A stretch of DNA of 64,000 bases from Cupriavidus sp. MP-37 (GCF_020618415.1 NZ_CP085344.1:705001-769000), one strand, 5' to 3'; positions 38,701-51,281 are shown, counted from the first letter of the stretch. The notes: generated by a model from the sequence alone, not told the origin. Made by a program: numbers and translations.

Positions 38701-39680
38701 GCTTCGTCGCCCATCCCAATATCGACCCCAAGTCCCTGGGCAAGGTCGGCGTGCTGCTGGGCGGCCGCTCGGCCGAGCGCGAGATCTCGCTGATGTCCGG
38801 CAACGGCGTGCTGGCCGCGCTGCAGTCGCGCGGCGTCGACGCGCACGGCTTCGACCCGGGCCTGCAGGGCGTGGCCGAGCTGGCCGCGGCCGGCTTCGAC
38901 CGCGTCTTCATCGCGCTGCACGGCCGCTACGGCGAGGACGGCACCATCCAGGGCCTGCTCGAGCAGCTGGGCGTGCCGTACACCGGCAGCGGCGTGCTGG
39001 CGTCGGCGCTGGCCATGGACAAGCAGGCCACCAAGCGCCTGTGGATGACGCACGGCCTGGCCACGCCGCGCTTCGCCATGCTGCATGCAGACACCGACTT
39101 TGACGCGGTGGCGGCCGACCTGGGCCTGCCGCTGATCGTCAAGCCGGCGCGCGAGGGCTCGTCGATCGGCCTGACCAAGGTCACCGCTGCCGACCAGATG
39201 CGCGCCGCCTTCGACAAGGCCGCGGCGCTCGACAACGACGTCATCGCCGAGACCTTCGTCGACGGCGCCGAGCTGACCTGCCCGGTGGTGGGCGAGGGCG
39301 ATAGCGCCGAAGCGCTGCCGGTGATCCGCATCGTCGCGCCCGAGGCCAACTACGACTATCAAAATAAGTACTTTACTGACGATACCCAGTACTTGTGTCC
39401 GTCGGGCCTGGATGCCGAAGTCGAACGGCAGGTGCAGGCGCTGGCGGTGCAGGCCTACCGCGTGCTGGGCTGCCGCGGCTGGGCGCGCGCCGACGTGATG
39501 CTGCGCGCCGACGGCACGCCTTTCCTGCTCGAGATGAATACCTCGCCCGGCATGACCGGCCATTCGCTGGTGCCGATGGCGGCGCGCGCGGTCGGCATCA
39601 GCTACGAGGACTTCGTGCTGCAGGTGGTGGCCGCCGCCACGCTGGATCTCCATCCCAACGAGCATTGGAAACCCGAATAA
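38697..39680 (+). CDS. ddl: D-alanine:D-alanine ligase
   Basis: A 327-aa ATP-grasp enzyme making the D-Ala-D-Ala used by MurF (DdlB type, as it lies in the dcw cluster). Signatures: [64 protein letters not shown], and the metal/substrate site [15 protein letters not shown]. The codons near 39357 (CAAAATAAGTACTTT) are notably AT-rich for this operon. ATG 38697 overlaps the murC stop. Confidence 0.96.
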   Translation: MSFVAHPNIDPKSLGKVGVLLGGRSAEREISLMSGNGVLAALQSRGVDAHGFDPGLQGVAELAAAGFDRVFIALHGRYGEDGTIQGLLEQLGVPYTGSGVLASALAMDKQATKRLWMTHGLATPRFAMLHADTDFDAVAADLGLPLIVKPAREGSSIGLTKVTAADQMRAAFDKAAALDNDVIAETFVDGAELTCPVVGEGDSAEALPVIRIVAPEANYDYQNKYFTDDTQYLCPSGLDAEVERQVQALAVQAYRVLGCRGWARADVMLRADGTPFLLEMNTSPGMTGHSLVPMAARAVGISYEDFVLQVVAAATLDLHPNEHWKPE

Positions 39681-39707
39681 CTTCACCCGACAGGACCGCA
39701 CCGGACC

Positions 39708-40646
39708 ATGTGGCATAACGCACGCCTGCTCAACCTGATCGCCTCCACGCTGTATGCGGTGGTGGCGCTGATGGCGCTCGCGGCGGGCCTGCTGTGGCTG
39801 GCGCAGCGGCCGGTGTTTGCCATCACGCATGTGGAGATCGGGCCGATGGATGGCGGCGCGCTGCGCCACGTGAATGCGCCCAGCGTGCGCGCCAGTGCGC
39901 TGGGCAAGCTCGCCGGCAACTTCTTCACGCTTGACCTCAACGCGGCGCGCCAGGCGTTCGAGTCGGTGCCGTGGGTGCGGCGCGCCAGCGTGCGGCGCGA
40001 ATGGCCCAACGGGCTCGCGGTCGAGGTCGAGGAGCACGAGGCGCTGGGCACCTGGGGCGCGCCCGACAGCGGCCGGCTGATCAATACCTATGGCGAGATC
40101 TTTGTCGCCAACACCGCCGAGGCCGAAGAGGACGCGCAGTTGCTGGCGCTGGACGGGCCGCCGGACAGCGAAGGCGACGTGATCGAGAAGCTCGAGGTGA
40201 TGCGCCAGTGGTTCAAGCCGCTCAAGGCCGAGCCGCTGGCAGTGGCGCTGTCCGGCCGCTACGCCTGGCGCGCGCGCCTGTCCAACGGCATGGAGGTCGA
40301 GCTGGGCCGCGAGCAGAACGACGAGGACCGCACCGCGATGGACCAGCGCGTGCGCCGCTTCGTCGCCGCCTGGCCGCAGGTCACGCAGCAATGGGGCAGC
40401 CAGATCGAATACGCCGACCTGCGCTATCCCAACGGCTTTGCCATCCGCGCCGCCAATGCGCGCTTCCTGACCGAGGCGCAGATCGCGGCGGCAGTGCGGG
40501 CCGAAAAGGCCGAGAAAGCGGCCAAGGCGAAGGCGGCGAGTGCGACGAATAGCGCCGCCAGGCCGGGGGCGGCCGCAACGGTTTCAGGTACATCCAACAA
40601 CAATCCGACGCGACTGAAGAGCAAGAACGCGGAGAAAACCCGATGA
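39708..40646 (+). CDS. ftsQ: Cell division protein FtsQ
   Basis: A 312-aa bitopic membrane protein linking FtsBL to the divisome. Short cytoplasmic start, membrane span at about 8-30 (LIASTLYAVVALMALAAGLLWLA), POTRA domain from VFAITHVEIGP to VEVEEHEALGTWG, then the FtsQ beta domain ending near YADLRYPNGFAIR. The C-terminus is a Lys/Ala-rich tail (EKAEKAAKAKAASATNSAARP). ATGA overlap with ftsA. Confidence 0.93.
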   Translation: MWHNARLLNLIASTLYAVVALMALAAGLLWLAQRPVFAITHVEIGPMDGGALRHVNAPSVRASALGKLAGNFFTLDLNAARQAFESVPWVRRASVRREWPNGLAVEVEEHEALGTWGAPDSGRLINTYGEIFVANTAEAEEDAQLLALDGPPDSEGDVIEKLEVMRQWFKPLKAEPLAVALSGRYAWRARLSNGMEVELGREQNDEDRTAMDQRVRRFVAAWPQVTQQWGSQIEYADLRYPNGFAIRAANARFLTEAQIAAAVRAEKAEKAAKAKAASATNSAARPGAAATVSGTSNNNPTRLKSKNAEKTR

Positions 40647-41875
40647 GCAAGGAATACAAGGACCTGTTGGTCGGTCTCGATATCGGCACCTCGAAGGTGG
40701 CGGCCGTGGTGGCGGAGCTGCGCCCCGACGGCAGCTACGAGGTGATCGGGATGGGCCAGTCTGAGTCCAAGGGTCTGAAGAAAGGGGTCGTGGTCAACAT
40801 CGAGGCCACCGTGCAGTCGATCCAGAAGGCGCTGGAAGAGGCCGAGCTGATGGCCGACTGCAAGATTTCGGAGGTCTTCACCGGCATTGCCGGCAGCCAT
40901 ATCCGCAGCTTCAACTCCAGCGGCATGGTGGCGATCAAGGACAAGGAGGTCACGCAGACCGACGTCGCGCGCGTGATCGAGACCGCCAAGGCGGTCAATA
41001 TCCCGACCGACCAGCAGATCCTGCACATCCTGACGCAGGAATTCATCATCGACGGCCAGGAAGACGTGCGCGAGCCCATCGGCATGAGCGGCATCCGCCT
41101 GGAAGTGAAGGTGCATATCGTCACCGGCGCGGTCAGCGCGGCGCAGAACATCGTCAAGTGCGTGCGCCGCTGCGGCCTGGAAGTGCACGACCTGATCCTG
41201 CAGCCGCTGGCGTCGAGCCTGGCCGTGCTGACCGAGGACGAGAAGGAACTGGGCGTGGTGCTGGTCGACATCGGCGGCGGCACCACCGACATCGCCATCT
41301 TCAGCGAAGGCGCGATCCGCCATACGGCCGTGATCCCCATCGCCGGCGACCAGATCACCAACGATATCGCGATGGCGCTGCGCACGCCGACGCCCGACGC
41401 CGAGGACATCAAGATCCAGTACGGCATCGCCAAGCAGGCGATCGCCGACCCGGACGACATGATCGAGGTGCCGGGCGTGGGCGACCGCGGCACGCGCACG
41501 CTCAGCCGCCAGGCGCTGGCCGCGGTGATCGAGCCGCGCATCGAAGAGCTGTACTCGCTGGTGCACCAGGTGGTGCGCGAGTCGGGTTATGAAGAACTGT
41601 TGTCGTCGGGCGTGGTCATCACCGGTGGGACCGCGATGATGCCGGGCATGGTCGAGCTGGGCGAGGACATCTTCCTCAAGCCCGTGCGCGTCGGCGTGCC
41701 CGAGTATCGCGGCAACCTGCACGAGGTGGTGAAGAGCCCGCGCTACGCGACGGTGATGGGCCTGCTGCTGGAAGGCCGCGTGCAACGCATGCGCGGACGC
41801 AAGGTGGCGGTGCAGAGCGGGTCGGTCAAGCAGGTGTGGACCCGCATGAAGGAATGGTTCGTTGGCAATTTCTGA
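40643..41875 (+). CDS. ftsA: Cell division protein FtsA
   Basis: A 410-aa actin-like ATPase that tethers FtsZ to the membrane. N-terminal LLVGLDIGTSKVAAVVAEL is phosphate-1; the 1C domain follows; LVDIGGGTTDIAIFSEGAI is phosphate-2; VVITGGTAMMPGMVELGEDIF is the adenosine motif. The C-terminal amphipathic membrane-targeting helix reads VWTRMKEWFVGNF. Overlaps ftsQ; ftsZ starts 179 nt later. Confidence 0.96.
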   Translation: MSKEYKDLLVGLDIGTSKVAAVVAELRPDGSYEVIGMGQSESKGLKKGVVVNIEATVQSIQKALEEAELMADCKISEVFTGIAGSHIRSFNSSGMVAIKDKEVTQTDVARVIETAKAVNIPTDQQILHILTQEFIIDGQEDVREPIGMSGIRLEVKVHIVTGAVSAAQNIVKCVRRCGLEVHDLILQPLASSLAVLTEDEKELGVVLVDIGGGTTDIAIFSEGAIRHTAVIPIAGDQITNDIAMALRTPTPDAEDIKIQYGIAKQAIADPDDMIEVPGVGDRGTRTLSRQALAAVIEPRIEELYSLVHQVVRESGYEELLSSGVVITGGTAMMPGMVELGEDIFLKPVRVGVPEYRGNLHEVVKSPRYATVMGLLLEGRVQRMRGRKVAVQSGSVKQVWTRMKEWFVGNF

Positions 41876-41978
41876 GCCGCGCGCGGATTGACGCGCCGGC
41901 GATGCAACGGTGCGCAGGCAGGACGGTCTACCGGACAGGCTTGCGTGCCAGGTAACGGTTTTCAGGTTTTCTTTTTTT

Positions 41979-42050
41979 GGTTTCTTGTTCAGAAACCAGG
42001 GGTTGCGGCGGGGAGGCCGCATCGTCTGGGGACTGATTTTTCTCGGAGGC
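41979..42050 (+). promoter_or_regulatory. ftsZ leader with hairpin and ribosome site
   Basis: The 179-nt ftsA-ftsZ gap contains a pyrimidine-rich tract (41957-41983), a 7-bp hairpin TGGTTTC/GAAACCA with a TTGTTCA loop (41978-41998), and GGAGGC (42045-42050) five nt before ATG. It may hold a dedicated ftsZ promoter, as in other proteobacteria, but I cannot place -35 and -10 boxes with confidence. Confidence 0.4.
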
Positions 42051-42054
42051 AGTG

Positions 42055-43248
42055 ATGGACTTTGACATGATCGAAACGGAAGTGCAGGACGGCACCATCA
42101 TCAAGGTGGTCGGCGTGGGCGGCGCGGGCGGCAATGCCGTGCAGCACATGATCAGCCGCGGCGTGCAAGGCGTCGAATTCATCTGCATGAACACCGACGC
42201 CCAGGCGCTCAAGCGTTCGACCGCTTCGCGCGTGCTGCAGCTCGGCAATACGGGCTTGGGCGCCGGCGCCAAGCCGGAAGTGGGCCGCAACTGCGCCGAA
42301 TCGGCGCGCGATCAGATCGCCGACGCGCTGCGCGGCGCGCACATGGTCTTCATCACTGCCGGCATGGGCGGCGGCACCGGCACGGGCGCCGCGCCGATCG
42401 TCGCGCAGGTGGCCAAGGAGATGGGCATCCTGACCGTGGGCGTGGTCAGCAAGCCGTTCGACTTCGAAGGCGCGCGCCGCGCCAAGGTGGCCGAGCACGG
42501 TTCCAGCGAGCTGGAATCGAGCGTCGACTCGCTGATCGTGGTGCTCAACGAGAAGCTGTTCGAAGTGATGGGCGACGACGCCGAGATGGACAAGTGCTTC
42601 CAGTGCGCCGACGACGTGCTGCACAACGCGGTGGCCGGCATTGCCGAGATCATCAACGTTGACGGCCTGGTCAACGTCGACTTCGAAGACGTCAAGACGG
42701 TGATGGGCGAGCAGGGCAAGGCCATGATGGGGACGGCCACCGTGTCGGGCGTCGACCGCGCCCGCCTGGCGGCCGAGCAGGCCGTGGCCAGCCCGCTGCT
42801 GGAAGGCGTGGACCTGTCCGGCGCGCGCGGCGTGCTGGTCAACATCACCGCCAGCCGTTCGCTCAAGCTGTCGGAAACCAAGGAAGTCATGAACACCATC
42901 CGCAGCTACGCCGCGGAAGATGCGACCGTGATCTTCGGTACGGTGTACGACGACTCGATGAGCGATGCGCTGCGCGTGACCGTGGTCGCGACCGGCCTGG
43001 GCCGCTCGGCCAAGAAGCAGCAGCCGATGACGCTGCTGAAGACCGGCACCGACAACATGCCGGTGCAGATGATGGCCAACATGGCCGCCACCGCCGCCAC
43101 GCACAGCTCGCCCGACTACAGCAACCTGGATACGCCGGCAGTGTGGCGCAGCTCGCGTGAGTCGGCGTCGGCCCACGTGGCGGCGCTGCAGGAAAAGGGT
43201 GTGGATACGTACGACATCCCGGCCTTCCTGCGCAAGCAGGCAGACTGA
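42055..43248 (+). CDS. ftsZ: Cell division protein FtsZ
   Basis: A 397-aa tubulin-like GTPase forming the Z ring. GTP-binding motifs: VVGVGGAGGNAVQHM, the tubulin signature GGGTGTGAAPI, and the T7 loop NVDFEDVKTVM. A variable linker rich in Ala, Thr and Ser precedes the conserved C-terminal peptide YDIPAFLRKQAD that binds FtsA and ZapD. ATG 42055 is preferred over the GTG at 42052 because it keeps the MDFDMIE start and a good spacing to GGAGGC. Confidence 0.97.
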   Translation: MDFDMIETEVQDGTIIKVVGVGGAGGNAVQHMISRGVQGVEFICMNTDAQALKRSTASRVLQLGNTGLGAGAKPEVGRNCAESARDQIADALRGAHMVFITAGMGGGTGTGAAPIVAQVAKEMGILTVGVVSKPFDFEGARRAKVAEHGSSELESSVDSLIVVLNEKLFEVMGDDAEMDKCFQCADDVLHNAVAGIAEIINVDGLVNVDFEDVKTVMGEQGKAMMGTATVSGVDRARLAAEQAVASPLLEGVDLSGARGVLVNITASRSLKLSETKEVMNTIRSYAAEDATVIFGTVYDDSMSDALRVTVVATGLGRSAKKQQPMTLLKTGTDNMPVQMMANMAATAATHSSPDYSNLDTPAVWRSSRESASAHVAALQEKGVDTYDIPAFLRKQAD

Positions 43249-43488
43249 AGCCTGCCTGGCGCGGCATCGGTGCCTCCACCGGCCGCCTGACGGAACGCGT
43301 CGCCTGGTCGCGATGCACGTGCGCTCCCCATCCGCGCGTGCCTTGCATGGCTGACGTGAACCGCCGGGCTGCTGGCGGCGCCGCGCCTGTGCCGGACTGC
43401 GCTTCACCCGCATCCCGTCGCCGGGTCGGGCGTGCCGCTGGCCGCCTCCCCGGACTGGTTTCCCGCCTTCCCGGTCGGGATGTATCGC
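43249..43488 (+). other. Non-coding stretch after ftsZ
   Basis: This is 240 nt of GC-rich sequence between the ftsZ stop and a strong terminator. No gene with family similarity is seen, nor any clear promoter. It is probably the 3' untranslated region of the dcw transcript. Confidence 0.5.
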
Positions 43489-43533
43489 CGTCCGCGCGGC
43501 GCACCCAAAAGGTGCGCCGCGCGGACGTCTTTT
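43489..43533 (+). terminator. Strong Rho-independent terminator of the dcw cluster
   Basis: A perfect 17-bp stem (43489-43505 with 43511-43527; core GCGCGGCGCACC/GGTGCGCCGCGC) and a CAAAA loop, followed by TCTTTT. It lies 240 nt after ftsZ and is the clearest end of the cluster. Confidence 0.92.
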
Positions 43534-43711
43534 GTAGCGTCTTCAGCTGGATCGATTTGTCCGAATGTCACGGGATGTGATCCGGCTTTGGCAGTGCCGG
43601 CCGGGCGCCTATGATCGTTAGGTTGCCCTGCGGCAACGCGCCGCCATGCGACCCCGCATCCGTCCTATCCTTCATAGACCCGTTCAGACAGCCAAGGAAA
43701 ACCAGAAAGCC

Positions 43712-44218
43712 ATGATCACTGTCGGTTCCCGCGTCCCCGACGCCACGCTTCAGGAATTTTTCGAGACCGAAAGCAACGGCTGCGCGCTCGGCCCCAATGC
43801 CTTCAAGGTGGCGGACCTGGTCCGCGGCCGCAGGATCGTGGTGTTCGGCCTGCCCGGCGCCTTCACGCCGACGTGTTCGGCCAAGCATGTGCCGGGCTTC
43901 GTGCAGCATGCCGAGGCGTTGCGCGACGCCGGCGTGGACGAGGTCTGGTGCGTCTCGGTCAACGATGCCTTCGTGATGGGCGCGTGGGGCCGCGAGCAGC
44001 AGGTGGCCGGCAAGGTGCGGATGATGGCCGATGGCAGCGCCGAGTGGACCCGCGCACTGGGCCTGGACCAGGACCTGAACGCGCGCGGCATGGGGGTGCG
44101 CTCGAAGCGCTACGCGATGGTGATCGACGATGGCGTGGTGACGCGGCTCGACGTCGAGGCACCGGGCGAATTCCGCGTCAGCAGCGCCGAGGCCGTGCTG
44201 GCGGCGTTGCGTGGCTGA
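43712..44218 (+). CDS. Peroxiredoxin (Prx5-type)
   Basis: A 168-aa thiol peroxidase that reduces hydrogen or alkyl hydroperoxides. The peroxidatic motif PGAFTPTCS has Cys55; other Prx5 features are FGLPGAFTPTCSAKHVPGF, DEVWCVSVNDAFVMGAWG with a possible resolving Cys, and RYAMVIDDGVV. Cytosolic, no signal. ATG 43712 fits the family MITVGSRVPDATL start. It is a single gene between two terminators, so it is regulated apart from ftsZ and lpxC. Confidence 0.92.
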   Translation: MITVGSRVPDATLQEFFETESNGCALGPNAFKVADLVRGRRIVVFGLPGAFTPTCSAKHVPGFVQHAEALRDAGVDEVWCVSVNDAFVMGAWGREQQVAGKVRMMADGSAEWTRALGLDQDLNARGMGVRSKRYAMVIDDGVVTRLDVEAPGEFRVSSAEAVLAALRG

Positions 44219-44371
44219 CACAGTCATCCGGGTAAACGTGGATAATACGTAACTTGTGACGTGCGTGTTAACAGCCGGAAACAAAACCCGGCTGCAGCGC
44301 CCCGGATGTGGTGGTAAAATCCCTTAATCAAAAAGATAACACGATAGATTTTAATAATTGTTGAGGCTGTC

Positions 44372-45289
44372 ATGCTCAAACAGCGCACGATCAAATCCCT
44401 GGTGAAGACCGTCGGCATCGGCCTGCACTCCGGCCGCAAGGTCACGCTGACGCTGCGTCCGGCGCCGGCGGGTACCGGCATCGTCTTCACCCGCGTCGAC
44501 CTGCCCGAGGCCGTCGAGATTCCCGTGGCCGCGTCGGCCATCGGCGACACGCGGCTGGCGTCGGTGCTGCAGAAGGATGGCGCGCGCGTTTCCACCGTCG
44601 AGCACCTGATGTCCGCCTGCGCCGGCCTGGGCATCGACAACCTCTATGTCGACGTCGACGCCGAGGAAATCCCGATCATGGACGGCAGCGCGGCGTCCTT
44701 CGTGTTCCTGCTGCAGTCGGCCGGCATCGAAGAACAGAACGCGCCCAAGACCTTCATCCGCGTCAAGAAGCCGGTGGAAGTGCGCGAAGGCGACAAGCTG
44801 GCGCGGCTGGAGCCGTTCTTCGGCTTCAAGCTGTCGTTCACCATCGACTTCCGCCACCCGGCGGTCGACAAGACCGGCCAGACCTTCTCGATCGATTTTG
44901 CCGACACCAGCTATGTGCGCGAGATCGCCCGCGCCCGCACCTTCGGCTTTGCGCACGAGGTCGAGGCCCTGCGTGAAATGGGGCTGGCGCGCGGCGGCAG
45001 CCTGGACAACGCGATCGTGCTGGACGAGCACCGCATGCTCAACAACGAGGAACTGCGCTACGGCGACGAGTTCGTGCGCCACAAGATCCTCGATGCGATC
45101 GGCGACCTGTATGTGGTCGGCCATCCGCTGATCGGCGCCTATGTGGCGAACAAGTCGGGTCACGGCCTGAACAACCAGCTGCTGCGCGCGCTGCTGGCGG
45201 ACCAGGAGGCCTACGAGCTGGTCACCTTCGACCGTGTCGAGGAAGCGCCGGCGGCGTTCCTGCCGCAGGCCCAGCCGGCCTTCGCCTGA
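44372..45289 (+). CDS. lpxC: UDP-3-O-acyl-N-acetylglucosamine deacetylase
   Basis: A 305-aa zinc enzyme of the committed step of lipid A synthesis. N-terminal [23 protein letters not shown]; zinc ligands in [17 protein letters not shown] (His) and [21 protein letters not shown] (His, Asp); the catalytic His in KSGHGLNN. Family length. The 150-nt leader is AT-rich near the start (TTTTAATAATTGTTGAGG) with GAGG as ribosome site. Confidence 0.96.
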   Translation: MLKQRTIKSLVKTVGIGLHSGRKVTLTLRPAPAGTGIVFTRVDLPEAVEIPVAASAIGDTRLASVLQKDGARVSTVEHLMSACAGLGIDNLYVDVDAEEIPIMDGSAASFVFLLQSAGIEEQNAPKTFIRVKKPVEVREGDKLARLEPFFGFKLSFTIDFRHPAVDKTGQTFSIDFADTSYVREIARARTFGFAHEVEALREMGLARGGSLDNAIVLDEHRMLNNEELRYGDEFVRHKILDAIGDLYVVGHPLIGAYVANKSGHGLNNQLLRALLADQEAYELVTFDRVEEAPAAFLPQAQPAFA

Positions 45290-45304
45290 GCTGCCCCGCA
45301 TAGA

Positions 45305-45334
45305 GAAAGAGCCGACCTGCGGGTCGGCTCTTTT
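45305..45334 (+). terminator. Rho-independent terminator after lpxC
   Basis: A 12-bp stem AAAGAGCCGACC/GGTCGGCTCTTT with a TGCG loop, followed by T. It is 16 nt after the lpxC stop and may also act for the convergent DUF721 gene because the arms carry A and T ends. Confidence 0.9.
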
Positions 45335-45356
45335 GCTTTGGACGCGGCGCGGACGC

Positions 45357-45860
45357 TCAGCGGTGGTGGGCCAGCAAGGTATGGAGCGCGTCGCGCAGCG
45401 GCGAATCGGGCAGGCTGCGCGCGAGCTGGTCGAGGTTGGCCAGCCCGGTGGGTGTCATGCGGCCGCTGGTGCGCGGCCGTGCCACCGGCTCGACTTCCCA
45501 GTCCGAATGGCGTTGCACCTCCGGCTGCACCCGCACACGGATCGAGGTGACCGGGGAGCCGCGCTGCTGCAGGCGTCCGAGCAGCGTCGGCACGACCTGC
45601 CGCACCCGTGCCGCGGCCGCGCCATGGGCGGCCAGCAACAGCAACACCTGGCCGTTGGGGTCGGACGGATCGCGCTTGACGCCGGCCACCGCCAGGCCCG
45701 CGCGCATGCCGGCGGGCAGCAGCGCCAGCACTTCCGCCTCCAGCACCGACAGCTGGCGCGCGGTCTGGAGCAGCGCGGAGACAGGGCCGGCCTTGGCCAG
45801 CCAGTCATTGAGCGGCTTGGCTGCGGGGGTCTGCAGGGCGGGATGGGTGAAGCGGCGCAT
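45357..45860 (-). CDS. DUF721/DciA-like protein
   Basis: A 167-aa protein found between lpxC and secA in betaproteobacteria. The N-terminal ~110 residues carry the DUF721 pattern (LNDWLAKAGPVSALLQTARQLSVLEAEVLALLPAGMRAGLAVAGVK...GQVLLLLAAHGAAAARVRQVVPTLLGRL). DciA proteins of this family load the replicative helicase DnaB in species lacking DnaC; this function is known for the family and inferred here. The C-terminal tail is Arg/Pro-rich. It converges with lpxC and is divergent from secA. Confidence 0.8.
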   Translation of the reverse strand: MRRFTHPALQTPAAKPLNDWLAKAGPVSALLQTARQLSVLEAEVLALLPAGMRAGLAVAGVKRDPSDPNGQVLLLLAAHGAAAARVRQVVPTLLGRLQQRGSPVTSIRVRVQPEVQRHSDWEVEPVARPRTSGRMTPTGLANLDQLARSLPDSPLRDALHTLLAHHR

Positions 45861-46040
45861 GCAGCCATTCTAGCAAGGGGGCGGCGGCTTCTGCGCAAGC
45901 GTCCACCCCCGCCGGCCGTGACGCCGGCACATGATAAACTCGGCGTTTTGCGCCAATCTATCCATTACCGCGCCCGGCCGCCGGAGCAGCCCGCCTTCCC
46001 TGGGGATGCCAGCCCGGTTCCGCGCAGGTGAAAGCAATCG

Positions 46041-48818
<2,778 letters not shown>

Positions 48819-48858
48819 GCCGAGCGGCACCGTAGTCAGCGCGACGCCGTCACGCCGC

Positions 48859-48884
48859 AACATGCCCGCGCAAGCGGGCATGTT
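48859..48884 (+). terminator. Hairpin after secA
   Basis: AACATGCCCGC/GCGGGCATGTT, an 11-bp stem with a GCAA tetraloop, 40 nt after the secA stop. There is no T tract, so it may act as a 3' stabiliser or Rho-independent end of low efficiency. Confidence 0.5.
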
Positions 48885-48918
48885 CGTCAGGAGGACGGCG
48901 AAAGTGTGAGTGTTTTCT

Positions 48919-48990
48919 TCGTCGTCCCCGCGCACGCGGGGACCTGGTGGCTTTGCAGACGCTGGATTCCCGCGTGCGCGGGAATGACGG
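48919..48990. repeat. Paired REP-like hairpins (GTCCCCGCG... / ATTCCCGCG...)
   Basis: GTCCCCGCGCACGCGGGGAC (48923-48942) and ATTCCCGCGTGCGCGGGAAT (48965-48984) are two short palindromes about 22 nt apart, framed by CGTC on the left and GACGG on the right. ATTCCC-N8-GGGAAT matches the dRS3/REP-like repeats dispersed in many beta- and gammaproteobacteria. It lies in the secA-argJ gap and may be recognised by REP-associated transposases or regulate mRNA stability. Confidence 0.75.
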
Positions 48991-49012
48991 CAATAGCGAA
49001 AATGGAGCGATC

Positions 49013-50251
49013 ATGCCCGTCAATCTTCCGCTGCCCCAGGCAGAGAACCTGAAATCCGTCGCCGGCGTGGAGCTCGGCTGGGCCGAGGCGGGCATCCGCA
49101 AGGCCAACCGCAAGGACGTGCTGGTGGTGCGCGTGGCCGAAGGCAGCACCGTGGCCGGCGTCTTCACCAGCAACCGCTTCTGCGCCGCGCCGGTACAGGT
49201 CTGCCGCGAGCACCTGGCTGTGGCGGCCAAGTCGGGCAAGGGCATCCGTGCGCTGGTGGTCAACACCGGCAACGCCAACGCCGGCACCGGCGAGCAAGGC
49301 CTGGCCAACGCCCGCGCCACCTGCGACGCGCTGGCCGCGCAGCTGGGCATCGATGCCGCGCAGGTGCTGCCGTTCTCGACCGGCGTGATCCTCGAGCAAC
49401 TGCCGATGGACCGCCTGCTGGCCGGCCTGCCCGCCGCCATCGCCAACGCCGGCGCCGACAACTGGCTGGCCGCGGCGGAAGCGATCATGACCACCGATAC
49501 CCAGCCCAAGGTCGCGTCGCGCACGGTGCAGATCGACGGCAAGACCGTGACGCTGTCGGGCATCAGCAAGGGCGCCGGCATGATCCGCCCCAACATGGCG
49601 ACCATGCTGGGCTTCATCGCCATGGATGCCGCGGTGGCGCAGCCGGTGCTGCAGGGCCTGGTGACGCACGCCGCCGACCACTCGTTCAACAGCATCACCA
49701 TCGACGGCGATACCTCGACCAACGACTCCTTCGTGCTGATCGCCTCGGGCAAGTCCGGCGCCGTGGTCGACCGCGCCGAAGGCCCGGCCTTCGAAGCGCT
49801 GCGCGAGGCGGTGACGAGCCTGGCGCAGGAGCTGGCGCAGATGATCGTGCGCGACGGCGAAGGCGCGACCAAGCTGATGACCATCCGCGTCGAAGGCGGC
49901 AAGGACGTGGCGGAATGCCGCCAGATCGCCTACGCGGTGGCGCATTCGCCGCTGGTCAAGACCGCGTTCTATGCCTCGGACCCCAACCTGGGCCGCATCC
50001 TGGCCGCGGTCGGCTACGCCGGCGTGGATGACCTCGACGTCGGCCGCGTCAACCTGTGGCTGGACGATGTCTGGGTCGCCCGCGACGGCGGCCGCAACCC
50101 CGATTACCGCGAGGAAGACGGCCAGCGCGTGATGAAGCAGGCCGAGATCACCGTGCGCATCGCGCTCGGCCGCGGCAATGCCGAAGCGACCGTGTGGACC
50201 TGCGACCTGTCGCACGACTACGTGTCGATCAACGCCGACTACCGTTCGTAA
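49013..50251 (+). CDS. argJ: Bifunctional ornithine acetyltransferase/N-acetylglutamate synthase
   Basis: A 412-aa Ntn-type enzyme that transfers acetyl from N-acetylornithine to glutamate in arginine synthesis. The autoproteolytic site is [16 protein letters not shown], with Thr197 as new N-terminal nucleophile. Other blocks: [55 protein letters not shown] and the C-terminal [20 protein letters not shown] 49013 (MPVNLPLP) is chosen, as the earlier ATG 48947 would place the start in the REP-like hairpin. Confidence 0.95.
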   Translation: MPVNLPLPQAENLKSVAGVELGWAEAGIRKANRKDVLVVRVAEGSTVAGVFTSNRFCAAPVQVCREHLAVAAKSGKGIRALVVNTGNANAGTGEQGLANARATCDALAAQLGIDAAQVLPFSTGVILEQLPMDRLLAGLPAAIANAGADNWLAAAEAIMTTDTQPKVASRTVQIDGKTVTLSGISKGAGMIRPNMATMLGFIAMDAAVAQPVLQGLVTHAADHSFNSITIDGDTSTNDSFVLIASGKSGAVVDRAEGPAFEALREAVTSLAQELAQMIVRDGEGATKLMTIRVEGGKDVAECRQIAYAVAHSPLVKTAFYASDPNLGRILAAVGYAGVDDLDVGRVNLWLDDVWVARDGGRNPDYREEDGQRVMKQAEITVRIALGRGNAEATVWTCDLSHDYVSINADYRS

Positions 50252-50265
50252 GCACCACTGTTTTG

Positions 50266-50311
50266 CTCCCCTCTCCCGCTTGCGGGAGAGGGGCCGGGGG
50301 AGAGGGCCGGC
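50266..50311. repeat. CTCTCCC/GGGAGAG hairpin repeat, single unit
   Basis: CTCCCCTCTCCCGC, then TTGC, then GGGAGAGGGG and a GCCGGGGGAGAGGGC tail. It matches the left half of the inverted element at 13180-13322. It sits 14 nt after the argJ stop, so it could also slow transcription into the next gene. Confidence 0.8.
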
Positions 50312-50375
50312 GTTTCCGGATGGCGCCATGCCCGGCAACCCGCCCGCTCCCCACTACTGACACCGCCCCATCACC

Positions 50376-51281
50376 ATGTCCGACCTCGCCGCCCGCCTCG
50401 ACAACTTTCTTGCCCGACTCGAACAATGGCTGCCGCCGCAACTGAGCGATGCGGACTGGCAGGAGGCGGTCGCGTTCCGCTGGCGCAAGCGCCAGAGCCT
50501 GTTCGGCAATATCGGCTACCTGCAGCCGGTGCGCCAGCTGCCGCCGATCCACCTGGACGACCTGAAGAACATCGAGCGCCAGAAGGATGCCATCGTCGGC
50601 AATACGCGCCAGTTCGTGAACCGCCTGGCGGCCAACAACGTGCTGCTGACGGGCGCGCGCGGCACCGGCAAGTCGTCGCTGATCAAGGCCTGCCTCAACG
50701 CCTTCGTCCAGGACGGATTGCGGCTGGTCGAGGTCGACAAGGACGACCTGGGTGACCTCGGCGATATCGTCGAGCTGGTCTCGCAGCGCCCCGAGCGCTT
50801 CGTGATCTTCTGCGACGACCTGTCGTTCGAGGAAGGCGAGTCGGGCTACAAGTCGCTCAAGTCGGCGCTGGATGGCTCGGTCGCGGCGCAGTCGGACAAC
50901 GTGCTGATCTACGCCACCTCCAACCGCCGGCACCTGCTGCCGGAGTACATGAAGGACAACGAGAGCTACCGCCACACCGACGACGGCGAGATCCATCCCG
51001 GTGAAGTGGTGGAAGAGAAGATCTCGCTGTCCGAGCGCTTCGGCCTGTGGCTGTCGTTCTACCCGCCCAAGCAGGACGAGTACCTGGCCATCGTCGGCCA
51101 CTGGCTGCGGCACTTCGGCTGCACCGACGAGGACATCGCCGCCGCGCGCGGCGACGCGCTGGTGTGGGCGCTGGAGCGCGGCTCGCGTTCGGGCCGCGTG
51201 GCGTGGCAGTTCGCGCGCGACTGGGGCGGCAAGCACGGCAAGCCGTACATCGCCGATGTTGCCGGGGACGCCAAGGCATGA
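50376..51281 (+). CDS. DUF815 AAA-type ATPase
   Basis: A 301-aa P-loop ATPase of the DUF815 family. Walker A GARGTGKSS at residues 93-101, Walker B FVIFCDDLSFEEGE, sensor-1-like NVLIYATSNRRHLLPEYM, and the C-terminal SLSERFGLWLSFYPPKQDEYLAIV with the arginine finger. Cellular function is not known. It overlaps the Nudix gene start by ATGA, so the two are co-translated. Confidence 0.87.
   Translation: MSDLAARLDNFLARLEQWLPPQLSDADWQEAVAFRWRKRQSLFGNIGYLQPVRQLPPIHLDDLKNIERQKDAIVGNTRQFVNRLAANNVLLTGARGTGKSSLIKACLNAFVQDGLRLVEVDKDDLGDLGDIVELVSQRPERFVIFCDDLSFEEGESGYKSLKSALDGSVAAQSDNVLIYATSNRRHLLPEYMKDNESYRHTDDGEIHPGEVVEEKISLSERFGLWLSFYPPKQDEYLAIVGHWLRHFGCTDEDIAAARGDALVWALERGSRSGRVAWQFARDWGGKHGKPYIADVAGDAKA

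Noticed and set aside
48947..49012. A 22-residue N-terminal extension of ArgJ from ATG 48947
   Set aside because: It would be encoded by the REP-like hairpin and is absent from the family N-terminus MPVNLP; GGAGCG supports ATG 49013.
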